Origin: Deltaproteobacteria bacterium | GTDB lineage: Bacteria; Myxococcota_A; Bradymonadia; REDH01 | Assembly: GCA_013205435.1 (NCBI GenBank) | Contig: JABMMX010000282.1 | Coordinates: forward strand, 1-32,801 | Length of the DNA: 32,801 nucleotides | Reading direction: 5' to 3' | Shown here: positions 1 to 7,277 of the stretch, in pieces | Numbering within the stretch: position 1 is the first letter of the stretch | Layout: the number at the start of each line of letters is the position of its first letter | Notes under the pieces: model-generated | Seen by the model: the letters and a program-made list of their open reading frames with translations, nothing else | The model's database searches: none | Told to the model about the DNA's origin: nothing | Made by a program: the position numbers and the translations under genes

Positions 1-1331
1 GGGCTCGTGGGAGCGCCCTCATCCACCTGCGTGTCGCAGTTGTTGTCGATGCCGTCGCAGGCCTCCGTCGCGCCGGGATAGACGGCGCCGTTCAGGTCAT
101 CGCAGTCGTCGCCCACCGTCGCGCGCGGCTCGCCGACCACGCAGCCCGTCACGGGCGCCACCGCAGCGTCGCCGTGGCCGTCGCCGTCGGCGTCGGGCCA
201 GGTCTGCAGCACCGCCGAATCCTCGTCCACCTCGCCGTCGCAGTCGTTGTCGCGAAGGTCGCAACCGTCCGTTAGGTCGGGGCGGACCGTCGCCCGCGTG
301 TCGTCGCAGTCGCCGTTGTTGGCCACCATGCCCGGCTGGCTGCTGCAGAAGCGCGACGAGACCGCCGCCCCGTTGCCAAAGCCGTCGCCGTCGGTGTCGG
401 GCCAGAGCCGTGCGGAGGGCAGGCCGTCGTCGATCGCGCCGTCGCAGTCGTTATCGCGGAGGTCGCAGTTCTCGGGTGCGCCCGGGTGGATGGCAGCGTC
501 GAGATCGTTGCAGTCGGCACCCGCACAGGCCGTTCCAATGCCGTAGCCGTCGCGGTCGCTGTCCACACAGCCGCCGCAACTCCCCGAGGTCGGCACACAC
601 TGCCGAATCGTCTGGCCCGCAGGGATAGTGCAGCTCTGGCCGGCGAGGCAGTCATTGACCGTCGCGCAGGCGCGCAGGCAGCGCAGCCCATCCGTGAGCT
701 GCACGAACTGGTCCGCGATGCCGCCGCAGTCGGCATCGGTCGCGCACGCCGAGCAGATCCAGCTGCTCACCGCGACGCAGACATTGCTGCAGAAGTCGCC
801 GTCGATGAGGTTGCCGTCGTCGCATGTCTCGCCGAGGTCGACGACCAGGTCGCCGCAGCGCGCCGCAGAGCAGTCGGTGCGGCAGGCGTTGGGACGGCTG
901 TTTGAGTTCGCGGAACCATCGTCGCAGGCCTCCGCCCCTTCTAGGATGCCGTTGCCGCAGCCCGAAAGCGCCGGATCCGTCACAGCAGCGTCGGTCTCCT
1001 CGGGCGTCGTGTCGGCCACGGTGGTGTCTTCCACGCCGATGTCGGTTGTGTCGGCCACCGTCGTGTCTGCAACCGTCGTGTCGGCCGTCGCTGTATCCGA
1101 AACGCTGGTGTCGGCAGCGTCGGCAGCGTCGGTCGCACCGGTGTCTGCTCTGCCCGTGTCCCGCGCGCCGCTGTCTGAGGTCTCCTCCGCGCCGAGGTCC
1201 TCAGCTGCATCACCCTCCGCGTCGGCCTCGCCGATCACCTCACCGCCCGCACAGGCAGCAAAAAACAGCCCACCGCAGAGCAGCATTGAGAGGCGGAAAT
1301 CGAGCCCATCAAACAGTCTGGTCACGCCCAT
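1..1331 (-). CDS. MopE/DUF4215-type Cys-rich lipoprotein (C-terminus beyond window)
   Basis: Reading the minus strand from an ATG at 1331 gives an open frame of 443 codons to the window edge, so the C-terminus is missing. GGAG lies 8 nt before the ATG, and the start overlaps the stop of the upstream SDR gene by 10 nt, which suggests translational coupling. The N-terminus is a signal peptide ending LFFAAC (Cys27), a somewhat weak lipobox. A low-complexity spacer rich in ADT/TVADT follows (about residues 30-118). Next come two DUF4215-like Cys modules (CGNGILEGAEACDDG near 125, then CGDLVVDLGETCDDGN near 159). After these are MopE-type units of the form DxDGDGxG, DCND and NDCDGxxDDG (from about 257 to the edge). 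In MopE-like proteins such acidic motifs bind metals. A surface lipoprotein is inferred; the ligand is unknown. An internal Met16 is an alternative start. Confidence 0.85.
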   Translation of the reverse strand, partial: MGVTRLFDGLDFRLSMLLCGGLFFAACAGGEVIGEADAEGDAAEDLGAEETSDSGARDTGRADTGATDAADAADTSVSDTATADTTVADTTVADTTDIGVEDTTVADTTPEETDAAVTDPALSGCGNGILEGAEACDDGSANSNSRPNACRTDCSAARCGDLVVDLGETCDDGNLIDGDFCSNVCVAVSSWICSACATDADCGGIADQFVQLTDGLRCLRACATVNDCLAGQSCTIPAGQTIRQCVPTSGSCGGCVDSDRDGYGIGTACAGADCNDLDAAIHPGAPENCDLRDNDCDGAIDDGLPSARLWPDTDGDGFGNGAAVSSRFCSSQPGMVANNGDCDDTRATVRPDLTDGCDLRDNDCDGEVDEDSAVLQTWPDADGDGHGDAAVAPVTGCVVGEPRATVGDDCDDLNGAVYPGATEACDGIDNNCDTQVDEGAPTS

Positions 1332-2233
1332 CGAAACGACTCCATCGTAGCCGCCTCGTCCCAGCGAGGCGCAAATCCAGTCGCAGCCACAAAGGGCTCC
1401 GCCGACACCACAATCGGATACTTCACATGATTGACCGCCGCAGCAGGCAAGTTCGAAAATCCGAACCGTCCCGTAAGGTGTCCAAACATCGACTCAGGGA
1501 TCGGGATGTGCGGCTTGCCCACCGCGCGGCAGAGCACCGACAGCGGTACAGGATGGGGCCCCGCCACGTTGAAGACCCCGCGCAGCTTCTTTGTCACCGC
1601 CAGCACCACCGCCTCGGCCGCGTCGTGCTCATGGATGAACTGAAAGAGCGGATCAAAGCCCAGCACCGCCGGCACCCGCTTGCCTGCCAAGAATCCAGCC
1701 AGCGTACCGCGCCGCGACGGACCCAGCGTGTAGACCATGCGCAACACCGCCGTCTTCATCTTCGGCATGCGCCAGAGCGCTGAGGCAGCAAAAAGATCCG
1801 CAGCCACAAGGTCGGCAAGGTCGGGGAAGGTCGAACCGCCGAGCGGCGGATCCGACTCCGTGTGGTAGAGTGTCGAGTCGGCCGCCGCGCCATAGACGGT
1901 GTGCCGGCCCACAAAGACCGCCTGCTTCACGCCGTAGGCCTCGCAGTAGTCAAACAGCCGCCGCGTGCCGCCCAGGTTGGTCTGGTAGCGCTCCTCGTGC
2001 GGGGCAGAAAAGTGGGTCACGGTCGCCATATGGATCAGCACGTCGGGCCGATGCACACGAAAGACCTCTTCGGCCGGCCGCTTGCGGATGTCGGCCTGGA
2101 ACATCGTGATGCCTGCAGGTGCATCGGGCCAGGGCCGCCGGTCGAGGCCCAGCACGCTGTGGCCCCGCGCCGTCAGCAGCTCCGCCACCATCTTGCCCAG
2201 CGCACCCGTAATGCCTGTGATCAGAACCTTCAT
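1322..2233 (-). CDS. SDR / NAD-dependent epimerase-like protein, atypical active site
   Basis: The protein has 303 residues and begins with a classic Rossmann nucleotide-binding turn (MKVLITGITGALG; TGxxGxxG at residues 6-13). It then follows the extended SDR layout: an acidic residue after strand 2 (LGLDRR), ADIR, and an IHMAT segment after strand 4. The catalytic region is unusual. Where extended SDRs carry Ser-Tyr-x3-Lys, this protein reads GRHTVYG and later DLADLVAADLF, so the YxxxK pair is not evident. It may bind NAD(P) without normal epimerase chemistry, or act as a redox sensor or complex partner. The start has AGGAG 5 nt upstream. It lies 17 nt after the acyltransferase and overlaps the next lipoprotein gene by 10 nt, so it belongs to the same operon. 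The substrate is unknown. Confidence 0.85.
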   Translation of the reverse strand: MKVLITGITGALGKMVAELLTARGHSVLGLDRRPWPDAPAGITMFQADIRKRPAEEVFRVHRPDVLIHMATVTHFSAPHEERYQTNLGGTRRLFDYCEAYGVKQAVFVGRHTVYGAAADSTLYHTESDPPLGGSTFPDLADLVAADLFAASALWRMPKMKTAVLRMVYTLGPSRRGTLAGFLAGKRVPAVLGFDPLFQFIHEHDAAEAVVLAVTKKLRGVFNVAGPHPVPLSVLCRAVGKPHIPIPESMFGHLTGRFGFSNLPAAAVNHVKYPIVVSAEPFVAATGFAPRWDEAATMESFRWA

Positions 2234-2250
2234 CGCGACTCCTGTTCTGC

Positions 2251-3084
2251 TCAGCGGAGGTGGTTGGGCATGTCGTTGGAGAAGGGGAAGGGCATGTCGC
2301 GCCCTGTCAGCCCAACCCGCATCAGCTCCTCGATCTGCTCGCGCACCGCTGCCACCTGCAGCGCAATCACATCATCGGGTTCGCTGCCGTCGCCTTCGAG
2401 GTAGATCGGCTGCCCGAACACCACCTTGCAGGGGACCGGTAGCGGGATTGGCAGAAGGTAGGGCGTGATGGGCAGGTAGGGGGCGCCCAGCAGCTTGGCG
2501 AGCCGCTTGGCATGCATCACCGTCGGCACCGCCTCTTCTCCGCCGACGAAGGCGAAGGGGACCACAGGGCTCTTCGTCCTCATCGCAAGTCGCGCAAAGC
2601 CGGTGCCGAAGCGGACCAGCCGGTAGCGGTCGCGGAACAGCTTCCCCGTTCCCCGCGCACCCTCCGGGAAGGCGAGCACAATCCGCTCGTCGCGCAGGAA
2701 GCGATCGGCATGCTCGGGTAGCCCGGTCACATGGCCAAGCCGCGAAAAGAGCGGCGAGATGAAGGGCCACTTCTGCGCAAAGTACTCCACCATGCCGTGG
2801 GCATGGCGCGGCGGGTCGTGGTCAAAAAACAGCGAGGCAACCACCATCGCCGCGTCGAGCGGAATCCCCCCCGAGTGGTTGCCGATGAGCAGCGCCCGTC
2901 CCGCCTTCGGAACGTTCTCCATGCCCTCTACCTGCACCTTGAAGTAGTGGCGGTAGAGCGGCTTGATGGTGCTGTAGAACCAGGCGAGGTGCTCGCGCGA
3001 GATGCCGTAGGGGTCGAGGCCATACCGGTTAAACGGCAGGCCGATGGATTCGAGCCGCTCCTCTACCTCTTTGTCGAACGCCAT
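2251..3084 (-). CDS. PlsC-type lysophospholipid/glycerolipid acyltransferase
   Basis: The protein has 277 residues with the two hallmark motifs of glycerolipid acyltransferases. The first is GNHSGGIPLD (residues 68-77), the variant His/Asp acceptor-binding motif. The second is FPEGARG (139-145). The family moves a fatty acyl group from acyl-CoA or acyl-ACP to a glycerol-based or other lipid acceptor at the inner membrane. The C-terminal part has hydrophobic patches (LPITPYLLPIPLP) typical of the membrane-facing face. GGAGG lies just before the ATG at 3084. The gene sits 18 nt behind the large Cys-repeat lipoprotein gene and 17 nt ahead of the SDR gene, so the three are probably co-transcribed. 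The precise acceptor cannot be told from sequence. Confidence 0.88.
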   Translation of the reverse strand: MAFDKEVEERLESIGLPFNRYGLDPYGISREHLAWFYSTIKPLYRHYFKVQVEGMENVPKAGRALLIGNHSGGIPLDAAMVVASLFFDHDPPRHAHGMVEYFAQKWPFISPLFSRLGHVTGLPEHADRFLRDERIVLAFPEGARGTGKLFRDRYRLVRFGTGFARLAMRTKSPVVPFAFVGGEEAVPTVMHAKRLAKLLGAPYLPITPYLLPIPLPVPCKVVFGQPIYLEGDGSEPDDVIALQVAAVREQIEELMRVGLTGRDMPFPFSNDMPNHLR

Positions 3085-3102
3085 CTCGCCTCCACAGTTG
3101 AC

Positions 3103-5930
3103 TCAAGGTTGGCAGCTGCCGCCCACACAGTTCTGGCCCGCGCCGCAATCGGCACTGGTCAGACACTCTCGGCCCGCAGCACAGCTGCCGGCCACACACA
3201 GTTCGCCCGCCGCGCAGTCCGCGTTGATGGCGCAGCCTCGGGCGTTACAGAACCCGAACTCGCAGCTCTCGTTCGCGGCGCAGTCGATGTCGCGATCGCA
3301 GACAGACTCCGGGAAGAAGTAGCAGCCGCCATAGACGCAGCTCTGGTTCACGGGGCAGTCGGAAGCGGTCCCGCAGCCGCCCGCGTTGCCGCAGACGAAG
3401 TTCTCACAGGCGAGGCCGAAGATGCAGTCGGCCGCCGAGCCGCAGAAGAGCTGCTGCAGGCAGCGGTCGGCTACGCAGGTCGCGTTGCCGCCACAGTCGG
3501 CCGCTGTAACGCAGGCGAAGGGCTGGCAGACAAACCCGTCGCAACGGGTGGTGGCGGGGCACTCCGAATCGGAGATGCAGTCGGGCGTGATGATGCAGAT
3601 CCCCGCCTCCTGGCTGCAGATCGTTCCGGGCGCACAATCCACATCGTTGGCGCAGGCCGCGATGGTGGTGCAGCGGCTGCCGACGCAGGTCTCGCCGGTG
3701 GCGCAATCGGCGCCGGTGGTGCAGGTCGCGATGGTCTCGCAGATGGCGGAGAAGCGGTTGCAGAACTCGTCTGCACCGCAATCCGCGTCGCTGCCGCAGG
3801 AACCCGTCGGTGCGCACCGGTAGGCGACGCACTGCGAGCCGTCCGCGCACTCGGCGTCGGTGAGGCAGGTGCCCACCCGGTCGCAGCGGCGGTCGGTGCC
3901 GCAGATGAAGCCGGCGGGGCAGTCGCCCAGGTTGAGGCAGTCAGGAATCACATCGCAGCGGCCGGAGCGGAGGCAGATCGCGCCGCCGCAGTCGTCGTTG
4001 GTGGTACAGGCGGGCGCCCAGGTGCAGAGCCCATCGAGGCAGGCGTGGTCGGCCGTCGGGCAGTCGCGATCGGCGCGGCAGGCCGTGGTCGAGCGGCAGA
4101 CGCCATCGGTGCAGCTGTCGCCAGCCGGGCAGTCGCCGTCGCCCGTGCAGAGGCCACCCCATACACAGGCTTCGCCCGTGCAGCGCAGTCCTGGGCCGCA
4201 CTCAAAGTCGGTTGAGCAGAAGGGGGCCGCATCGCAACGGCCGAACTCGCAGCGGTCACCCGGAGGGCAGTCGGTATCGACGGCGCAGGTCGAGGCCGAC
4301 GGCGGGATGCAGGCACCTGCCAAGCAGGTCCAGCCCGCCGCACAGCCCGCAGCGGCGGTGCAGCCGCTCGGCACTTCGCAACGACCGGCGTTGCAGACCG
4401 CGGTGGGGCCAAGGAACGAGCAGCCCTCGTCGCTGCCGCAGAGCAGCGGAGGCCAGCAGGTGGCATCGAGGCACTGCCAGTCCGACGGGCAGGGCGTTGC
4501 CGCGCTGCAGCTCGTCGGCACGCACCGGTTCTGATCGCACCGCTCGCTGCTGCGGCACTCGCTGTCGGTCTGGCAGTCGGGTGCAGCCTGGCAGATGCCA
4601 AGGCGGCAGATGGCGCCGAGCGCGCAGTCGTCTCCCGTGTCGCAGGGGCGGTAGCTGGCGCAGGCGCCATCCACGCAGAAGCCAAAGTCGCCGCACTCCG
4701 CAGAGGTGGTGCAGGCCGTGTCGACAACGCAGCCCCGCTGAATCGGGTCGCAGACCTCGCCCGCTGCGCAGTCGCTGTTGCTGGTGCAGCCGCTCTCGGG
4801 GACGCAGCCGCCAAAGGCGCACTGCTCGCCGGCGGCGCAATCGGCGTCGGCGACGCAGAGCGGAGGCAGGCAGGTGCCCGCAGTGCAGGCCCAGGTCGAC
4901 GGGCAGTCCGCCGCGCTCGTGCAGCCATCGGGCGGCACGGTGCAGACGCCGCGGTCGCAGGCCAGCCCCGGCGCGCAGTCGGCGTCCGAGGCGCAATCCG
5001 AGAAGATCGCGCAACGGCCCGCATCGCAGAAGTAGCCGGCGGCACAGGCCGCATCGGTGGTGCAGCCGCTCCGCGGGATGCAGGCGCCGCCGCTGCAGAT
5101 CTCCGACACCGCACAGTCGAGCGAGGTGGTGCAGCTGCCATCAGAAGGCAGACAGGCGCCCGCGTCGCACCGCTCGCCCGTCGCGCAGTCAAGCGTGGAA
5201 CCGCAGCCTTCGCGCGGCGAACAGAAGCCGATGTTGCACTGCTCGCCGGGGTTGCAGTCCGAATCTGTCACGCAGGCGGGCTCGGGCAGCGGCACGCAGG
5301 CTCCGGAGATGCAGGTGTTGCCGGTTCGGCAGTCGCTGTCGGCCACGCAACCCGTCGGGTTGAGGCAGACATTGCCCGTGCAGGGCAGGCCGAAGGGGCA
5401 GTCTGCCGCCGTCGTGCAACGCAGCGGCGGGAAGCAGCGGGTCGCCTCGCAGCTCCAGGCCGGCGGGCAGTCTGCCGTCGTATCGCAGCTCGTCGCAACG
5501 CAGTTGTTGAAGTCGCACCGCTCACCTGCCGCGCAGTCGCTGTCTGCGCTGCACTCGGGGATCGCAAAGCAGACGCCGCTCGCGCCGCAGTAGGTGCCCG
5601 GCGAGCAGTTGTCGTCCGATACGCAGGGGATGAGCGTCTCGCAGTAGCCGTTGAAGCAGAAGCCGCCGGCGCAGTTGGCGTCGCTCGCGCAATCGACCCG
5701 CGGCACGCAGGTCCGCGAGGTGAACGAACAGACCGAACCGGGCTCACAGTTCGCGTCGCTCTCGCAGCCGCCGGTTGCCACGCAACGGCCGCCCACACAC
5801 TGGCTCCCTGCCGCGCAACCAGCGTCGCCCGTGCAGGCCTCGAAGACACAGCCACCTGCGATGCAGGCGTAGCCCTCCGCGCAGTCCAGATCGCCCGCGC
5901 AGGCCGCCTCTGCCTCGCAGCTGCAGTCAA
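3103..5930 (-). repeat. Higher-order 14-unit repeat within the Cys-repeat protein
   Basis: Counting four-Cys units after the linker, units 6, 20 and 34 share a signature (ERCDFNNC, ERCDQNRC, TTRCDGFVC). Their last Cys falls at residues 277, 603 and 935, at 5500, 4522 and 3526 in the DNA, giving periods of 978 and 996 nt. Units 3, 17 and 31 alone share a longer C-x6-C spacing (CSFTSRTC, CDPIQRGC, CNRFSAIC). Units 9, 23 and 37 share an extended tail (VPLPEP, IPPSAST, YFFPES). Nearly three copies of a 14-unit block are present, the last cut short. Confidence 0.8.
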
Positions 5931-6330
5931 CGGCAGTCGAGCCAGGCGGGCAGACGAGGTCGGCGCAGCCGCCTGATCCATCGCCCGAGCCGTCGGTATC
6001 ACCAGAGCTGCCGGTATCGCCCGACCCATCGACCTCACCCGAGCCGTCGGCATCGCCCGACCCATCGGTGTCGCTTTCTGCGTCTCCAGGTGCTGCAGCA
6101 GGGTCGCGCACGCAGAGCCCCTCCTCGCAGAGGCGCCCCAGCCCGCATTCGGCGCTGGCAGTGCACTGCGTCGACGGTGCCTGGCAGATCCCCGCTTCAC
6201 AAAGGAAGTCGCTCGGACAGTCAAAGTCGCTCTCGCAGCCATCAGTTGAGGTTGTCGCAGAGGTCCCGCAGCCCGTTGCGAAGGCGAGTGCGAGCATCGC
6301 AGAGCACCCAAAGTAGTTTAGTATCCGCAT
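3103..6330 (-). CDS. Giant Cys-repeat (about 42 four-Cys units) surface lipoprotein
   Basis: The protein has 1075 residues from the ATG at 6330. This start is chosen over an in-frame ATG at 6375 because GAGG sits 8 nt upstream and a signal peptide begins there (MRILNYFGCS..., lipobox ATGC with Cys21). Two four-Cys units come first, then a low-complexity linker of DGSG/DGSGD repeats (about residues 77-115). About 40 further units of roughly 23-24 residues follow, with the pattern C-x4-DC-x5-C-x4-C-x3, reminiscent of Dickkopf N-terminal Cys repeats. Individual units differ, but every fourteenth unit shares its quirks (see findings). There is no enzymatic domain, and the protein ends on a unit (VGGSCQP) with no anchor tail. 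A long, disulfide-stapled surface rod or adhesin is inferred. It is the first gene of the likely minus-strand operon running to position 1. Confidence 0.9.
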   Translation of the reverse strand: MRILNYFGCSAMLALAFATGCGTSATTSTDGCESDFDCPSDFLCEAGICQAPSTQCTASAECGLGRLCEEGLCVRDPAAAPGDAESDTDGSGDADGSGEVDGSGDTGSSGDTDGSGDGSGGCADLVCPPGSTAVDCSCEAEAACAGDLDCAEGYACIAGGCVFEACTGDAGCAAGSQCVGGRCVATGGCESDANCEPGSVCSFTSRTCVPRVDCASDANCAGGFCFNGYCETLIPCVSDDNCSPGTYCGASGVCFAIPECSADSDCAAGERCDFNNCVATSCDTTADCPPAWSCEATRCFPPLRCTTAADCPFGLPCTGNVCLNPTGCVADSDCRTGNTCISGACVPLPEPACVTDSDCNPGEQCNIGFCSPREGCGSTLDCATGERCDAGACLPSDGSCTTSLDCAVSEICSGGACIPRSGCTTDAACAAGYFCDAGRCAIFSDCASDADCAPGLACDRGVCTVPPDGCTSAADCPSTWACTAGTCLPPLCVADADCAAGEQCAFGGCVPESGCTSNSDCAAGEVCDPIQRGCVVDTACTTSAECGDFGFCVDGACASYRPCDTGDDCALGAICRLGICQAAPDCQTDSECRSSERCDQNRCVPTSCSAATPCPSDWQCLDATCWPPLLCGSDEGCSFLGPTAVCNAGRCEVPSGCTAAAGCAAGWTCLAGACIPPSASTCAVDTDCPPGDRCEFGRCDAAPFCSTDFECGPGLRCTGEACVWGGLCTGDGDCPAGDSCTDGVCRSTTACRADRDCPTADHACLDGLCTWAPACTTNDDCGGAICLRSGRCDVIPDCLNLGDCPAGFICGTDRRCDRVGTCLTDAECADGSQCVAYRCAPTGSCGSDADCGADEFCNRFSAICETIATCTTGADCATGETCVGSRCTTIAACANDVDCAPGTICSQEAGICIITPDCISDSECPATTRCDGFVCQPFACVTAADCGGNATCVADRCLQQLFCGSAADCIFGLACENFVCGNAGGCGTASDCPVNQSCVYGGCYFFPESVCDRDIDCAANESCEFGFCNARGCAINADCAAGELCVAGSCAAGRECLTSADCGAGQNCVGGSCQP

Positions 6331-6386
6331 GCGTCCGACCTCGAAGAAACCTTGTTGCGTTGCCCATTGCCACAATGCTCAGACGA

Positions 6387-6401
6387 GCGACCTTAGGTCG
6401 C
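6387..6401. other. Short perfect palindrome between two minus-strand genes
   Basis: GCGACCTTAGGTCGC is a 6-bp inverted repeat around a 3-nt centre. It lies in the 89-nt gap between the membrane-protein gene (stop at 6420) and the start of the Cys-repeat lipoprotein gene (6330). It could be an operator or a weak RNA hairpin. It lacks the following T-run of an intrinsic terminator on either strand. No function is assigned. Confidence 0.3.
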
Positions 6402-6419
6402 CCGACAGCTCGCGCACGA

Positions 6420-6836
6420 CTAGCCCTGCGGGGCCTTCGCCTCTGCCGGCGGTGCCTCCGGCGCCGTCGTGCCGGCATCCCGCATCGCGCTGCCAAGAAT
6501 CGCAGCCACCGCCACCAGAAGCGGCCCTACGAACCAGACCAGCCGCGCCGGACCGGCACCACGCTGCGCCAACGCAACGGCGCCGCCGAGGACCAGCCAG
6601 ATGAGAAGCTTCGCGCCGAGCAGGCCGTGGCTGAGGTGGGCGTAGCCGCCGATCATGTGGAGGCCGGCGCCAAGCACCAAGATGAGGCCCGTGCCGTGAA
6701 TCGCAGCCGCCAGCTTCCGGTTCTGATTGCTCTCCTTCGTTCCGCCATTCATGCTGTGGAGCGCCAGGCCCCCGAGCGACAACATCATCATCGCTACGCC
6801 GAGGAGGTGGATCGTCTTTACAATGTTCAGGCTCAT
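6420..6836 (-). CDS. Small His-rich four-helix membrane protein
   Basis: The protein has 138 residues from the ATG at 6836, chosen because GGAG lies 7 nt upstream; an in-frame ATG at 6854 has no such site. Four hydrophobic segments are visible (about residues 7-27, 42-62, 72-92 and 97-117), followed by an Ala/Pro-rich cytosolic or periplasmic tail. Histidines sit in or beside the membrane segments (His10, His26, His47, His60, His67, His70). This layout recalls SirB2/CopD-like integral membrane proteins, where such residues may bind heme or copper, but I do not recognise the family with confidence. The gene diverges from the PHA-granule-type gene across 155 nt and lies 89 nt upstream of the Cys-repeat lipoprotein gene. 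Confidence 0.7.
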   Translation of the reverse strand: MSLNIVKTIHLLGVAMMMLSLGGLALHSMNGGTKESNQNRKLAAAIHGTGLILVLGAGLHMIGGYAHLSHGLLGAKLLIWLVLGGAVALAQRGAGPARLVWFVGPLLVAVAAILGSAMRDAGTTAPEAPPAEAKAPQG

Positions 6837-6991
6837 CTTTGTGCTCCGCGGCAAGTAGGGTCGAATGGGCGAGCATTACCCGAATCCATCGGGCGAAGAT
6901 AGTATTGCCGCCCGCTGCGCCACTCTCTCCTTGACCCCTGCCCCCCGCTGCGGCAACAGGCGCAACCTCCCACCCGAGCCTCCGAGGCACC
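6837..6991. promoter_or_regulatory. Divergent intergenic region
   Basis: This 155-nt gap separates the divergent membrane-protein gene (minus) and PHA-granule-type gene (plus), so it should contain both promoters. On the minus strand an AATACTATCTT stretch near 6899-6909 stands out from the GC-rich surroundings and could form a -10 element. On the plus strand TTGACC near 6932 is a possible -35 box without a good partner. No clear operator is seen. Confidence 0.3.
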
Positions 6992-7276
6992 ATGTCCGAA
7001 GTCCGCGTCTCCGTCCCCCACTCCCTCCCCATCCCGAAGGCCATCGAGAAGGTGAAGGCCTTTGAGGAGATGATGGCCAAGTTTGCCGTCTCCTGCGAGT
7101 GGAACGGCAACACCGCCAAGCTCAAGGGCGCAGCCGCCTCCGGCTCCATCGAGATGACCGACAGCGCCGCCATCATCGTCGTCAAGCTCGGCCTCTTCGC
7201 CAAGGCAGCGGGCGTGGAGCCCGAGCGCCTCGCCGGCTCCATCAAGAAGCGGCTCGAAGCGGCCTTCGCCTCCTAG
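6992..7276 (+). CDS. Polyhydroxyalkanoic acid system (PHA_gran_rgn) family protein
   Basis: The protein has 94 residues. The order of features fits the PHA_gran_rgn family: a start strand with PHSL (residues 9-12), a helix rich in Lys/Glu, then CEWNGNTAKLKG, a GSIE strand and a VVKLGLF strand, ending in a Lys/Arg-rich helix (IKKRLEAAF). Members of this family occur near polyhydroxyalkanoate genes and are proposed to associate with storage granules; a biochemical activity is not established. GAGG lies just upstream of the ATG. The gene is convergent with the WS/DGAT-type gene, whose stop codon is only 1 nt away. No PHA synthase or phasin is in the window, so a PHA role rests on family membership only. 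Confidence 0.75.
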   Translation: MSEVRVSVPHSLPIPKAIEKVKAFEEMMAKFAVSCEWNGNTAKLKGAAASGSIEMTDSAAIIVVKLGLFAKAAGVEPERLAGSIKKRLEAAFAS

Positions 7277-7277
7277 G

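Noticed and set aside
2731-4215. A 494-codon plus-strand open frame across the acyltransferase and Cys-repeat genes
   Set aside because: It crosses the boundary of two minus-strand genes with clear motifs. The product is an Ala/Gly/Val-rich shadow with no start signal.
4212-5363. A 383-codon Arg/Ser-rich plus-strand open frame
   Set aside because: It is antisense to the Cys-repeat protein; the composition reflects reversed Cys/Gly codons.
6387-6401. An intrinsic terminator for the four-helix membrane protein gene
   Set aside because: The hairpin is perfect but short, and no T-run follows it on the minus strand.
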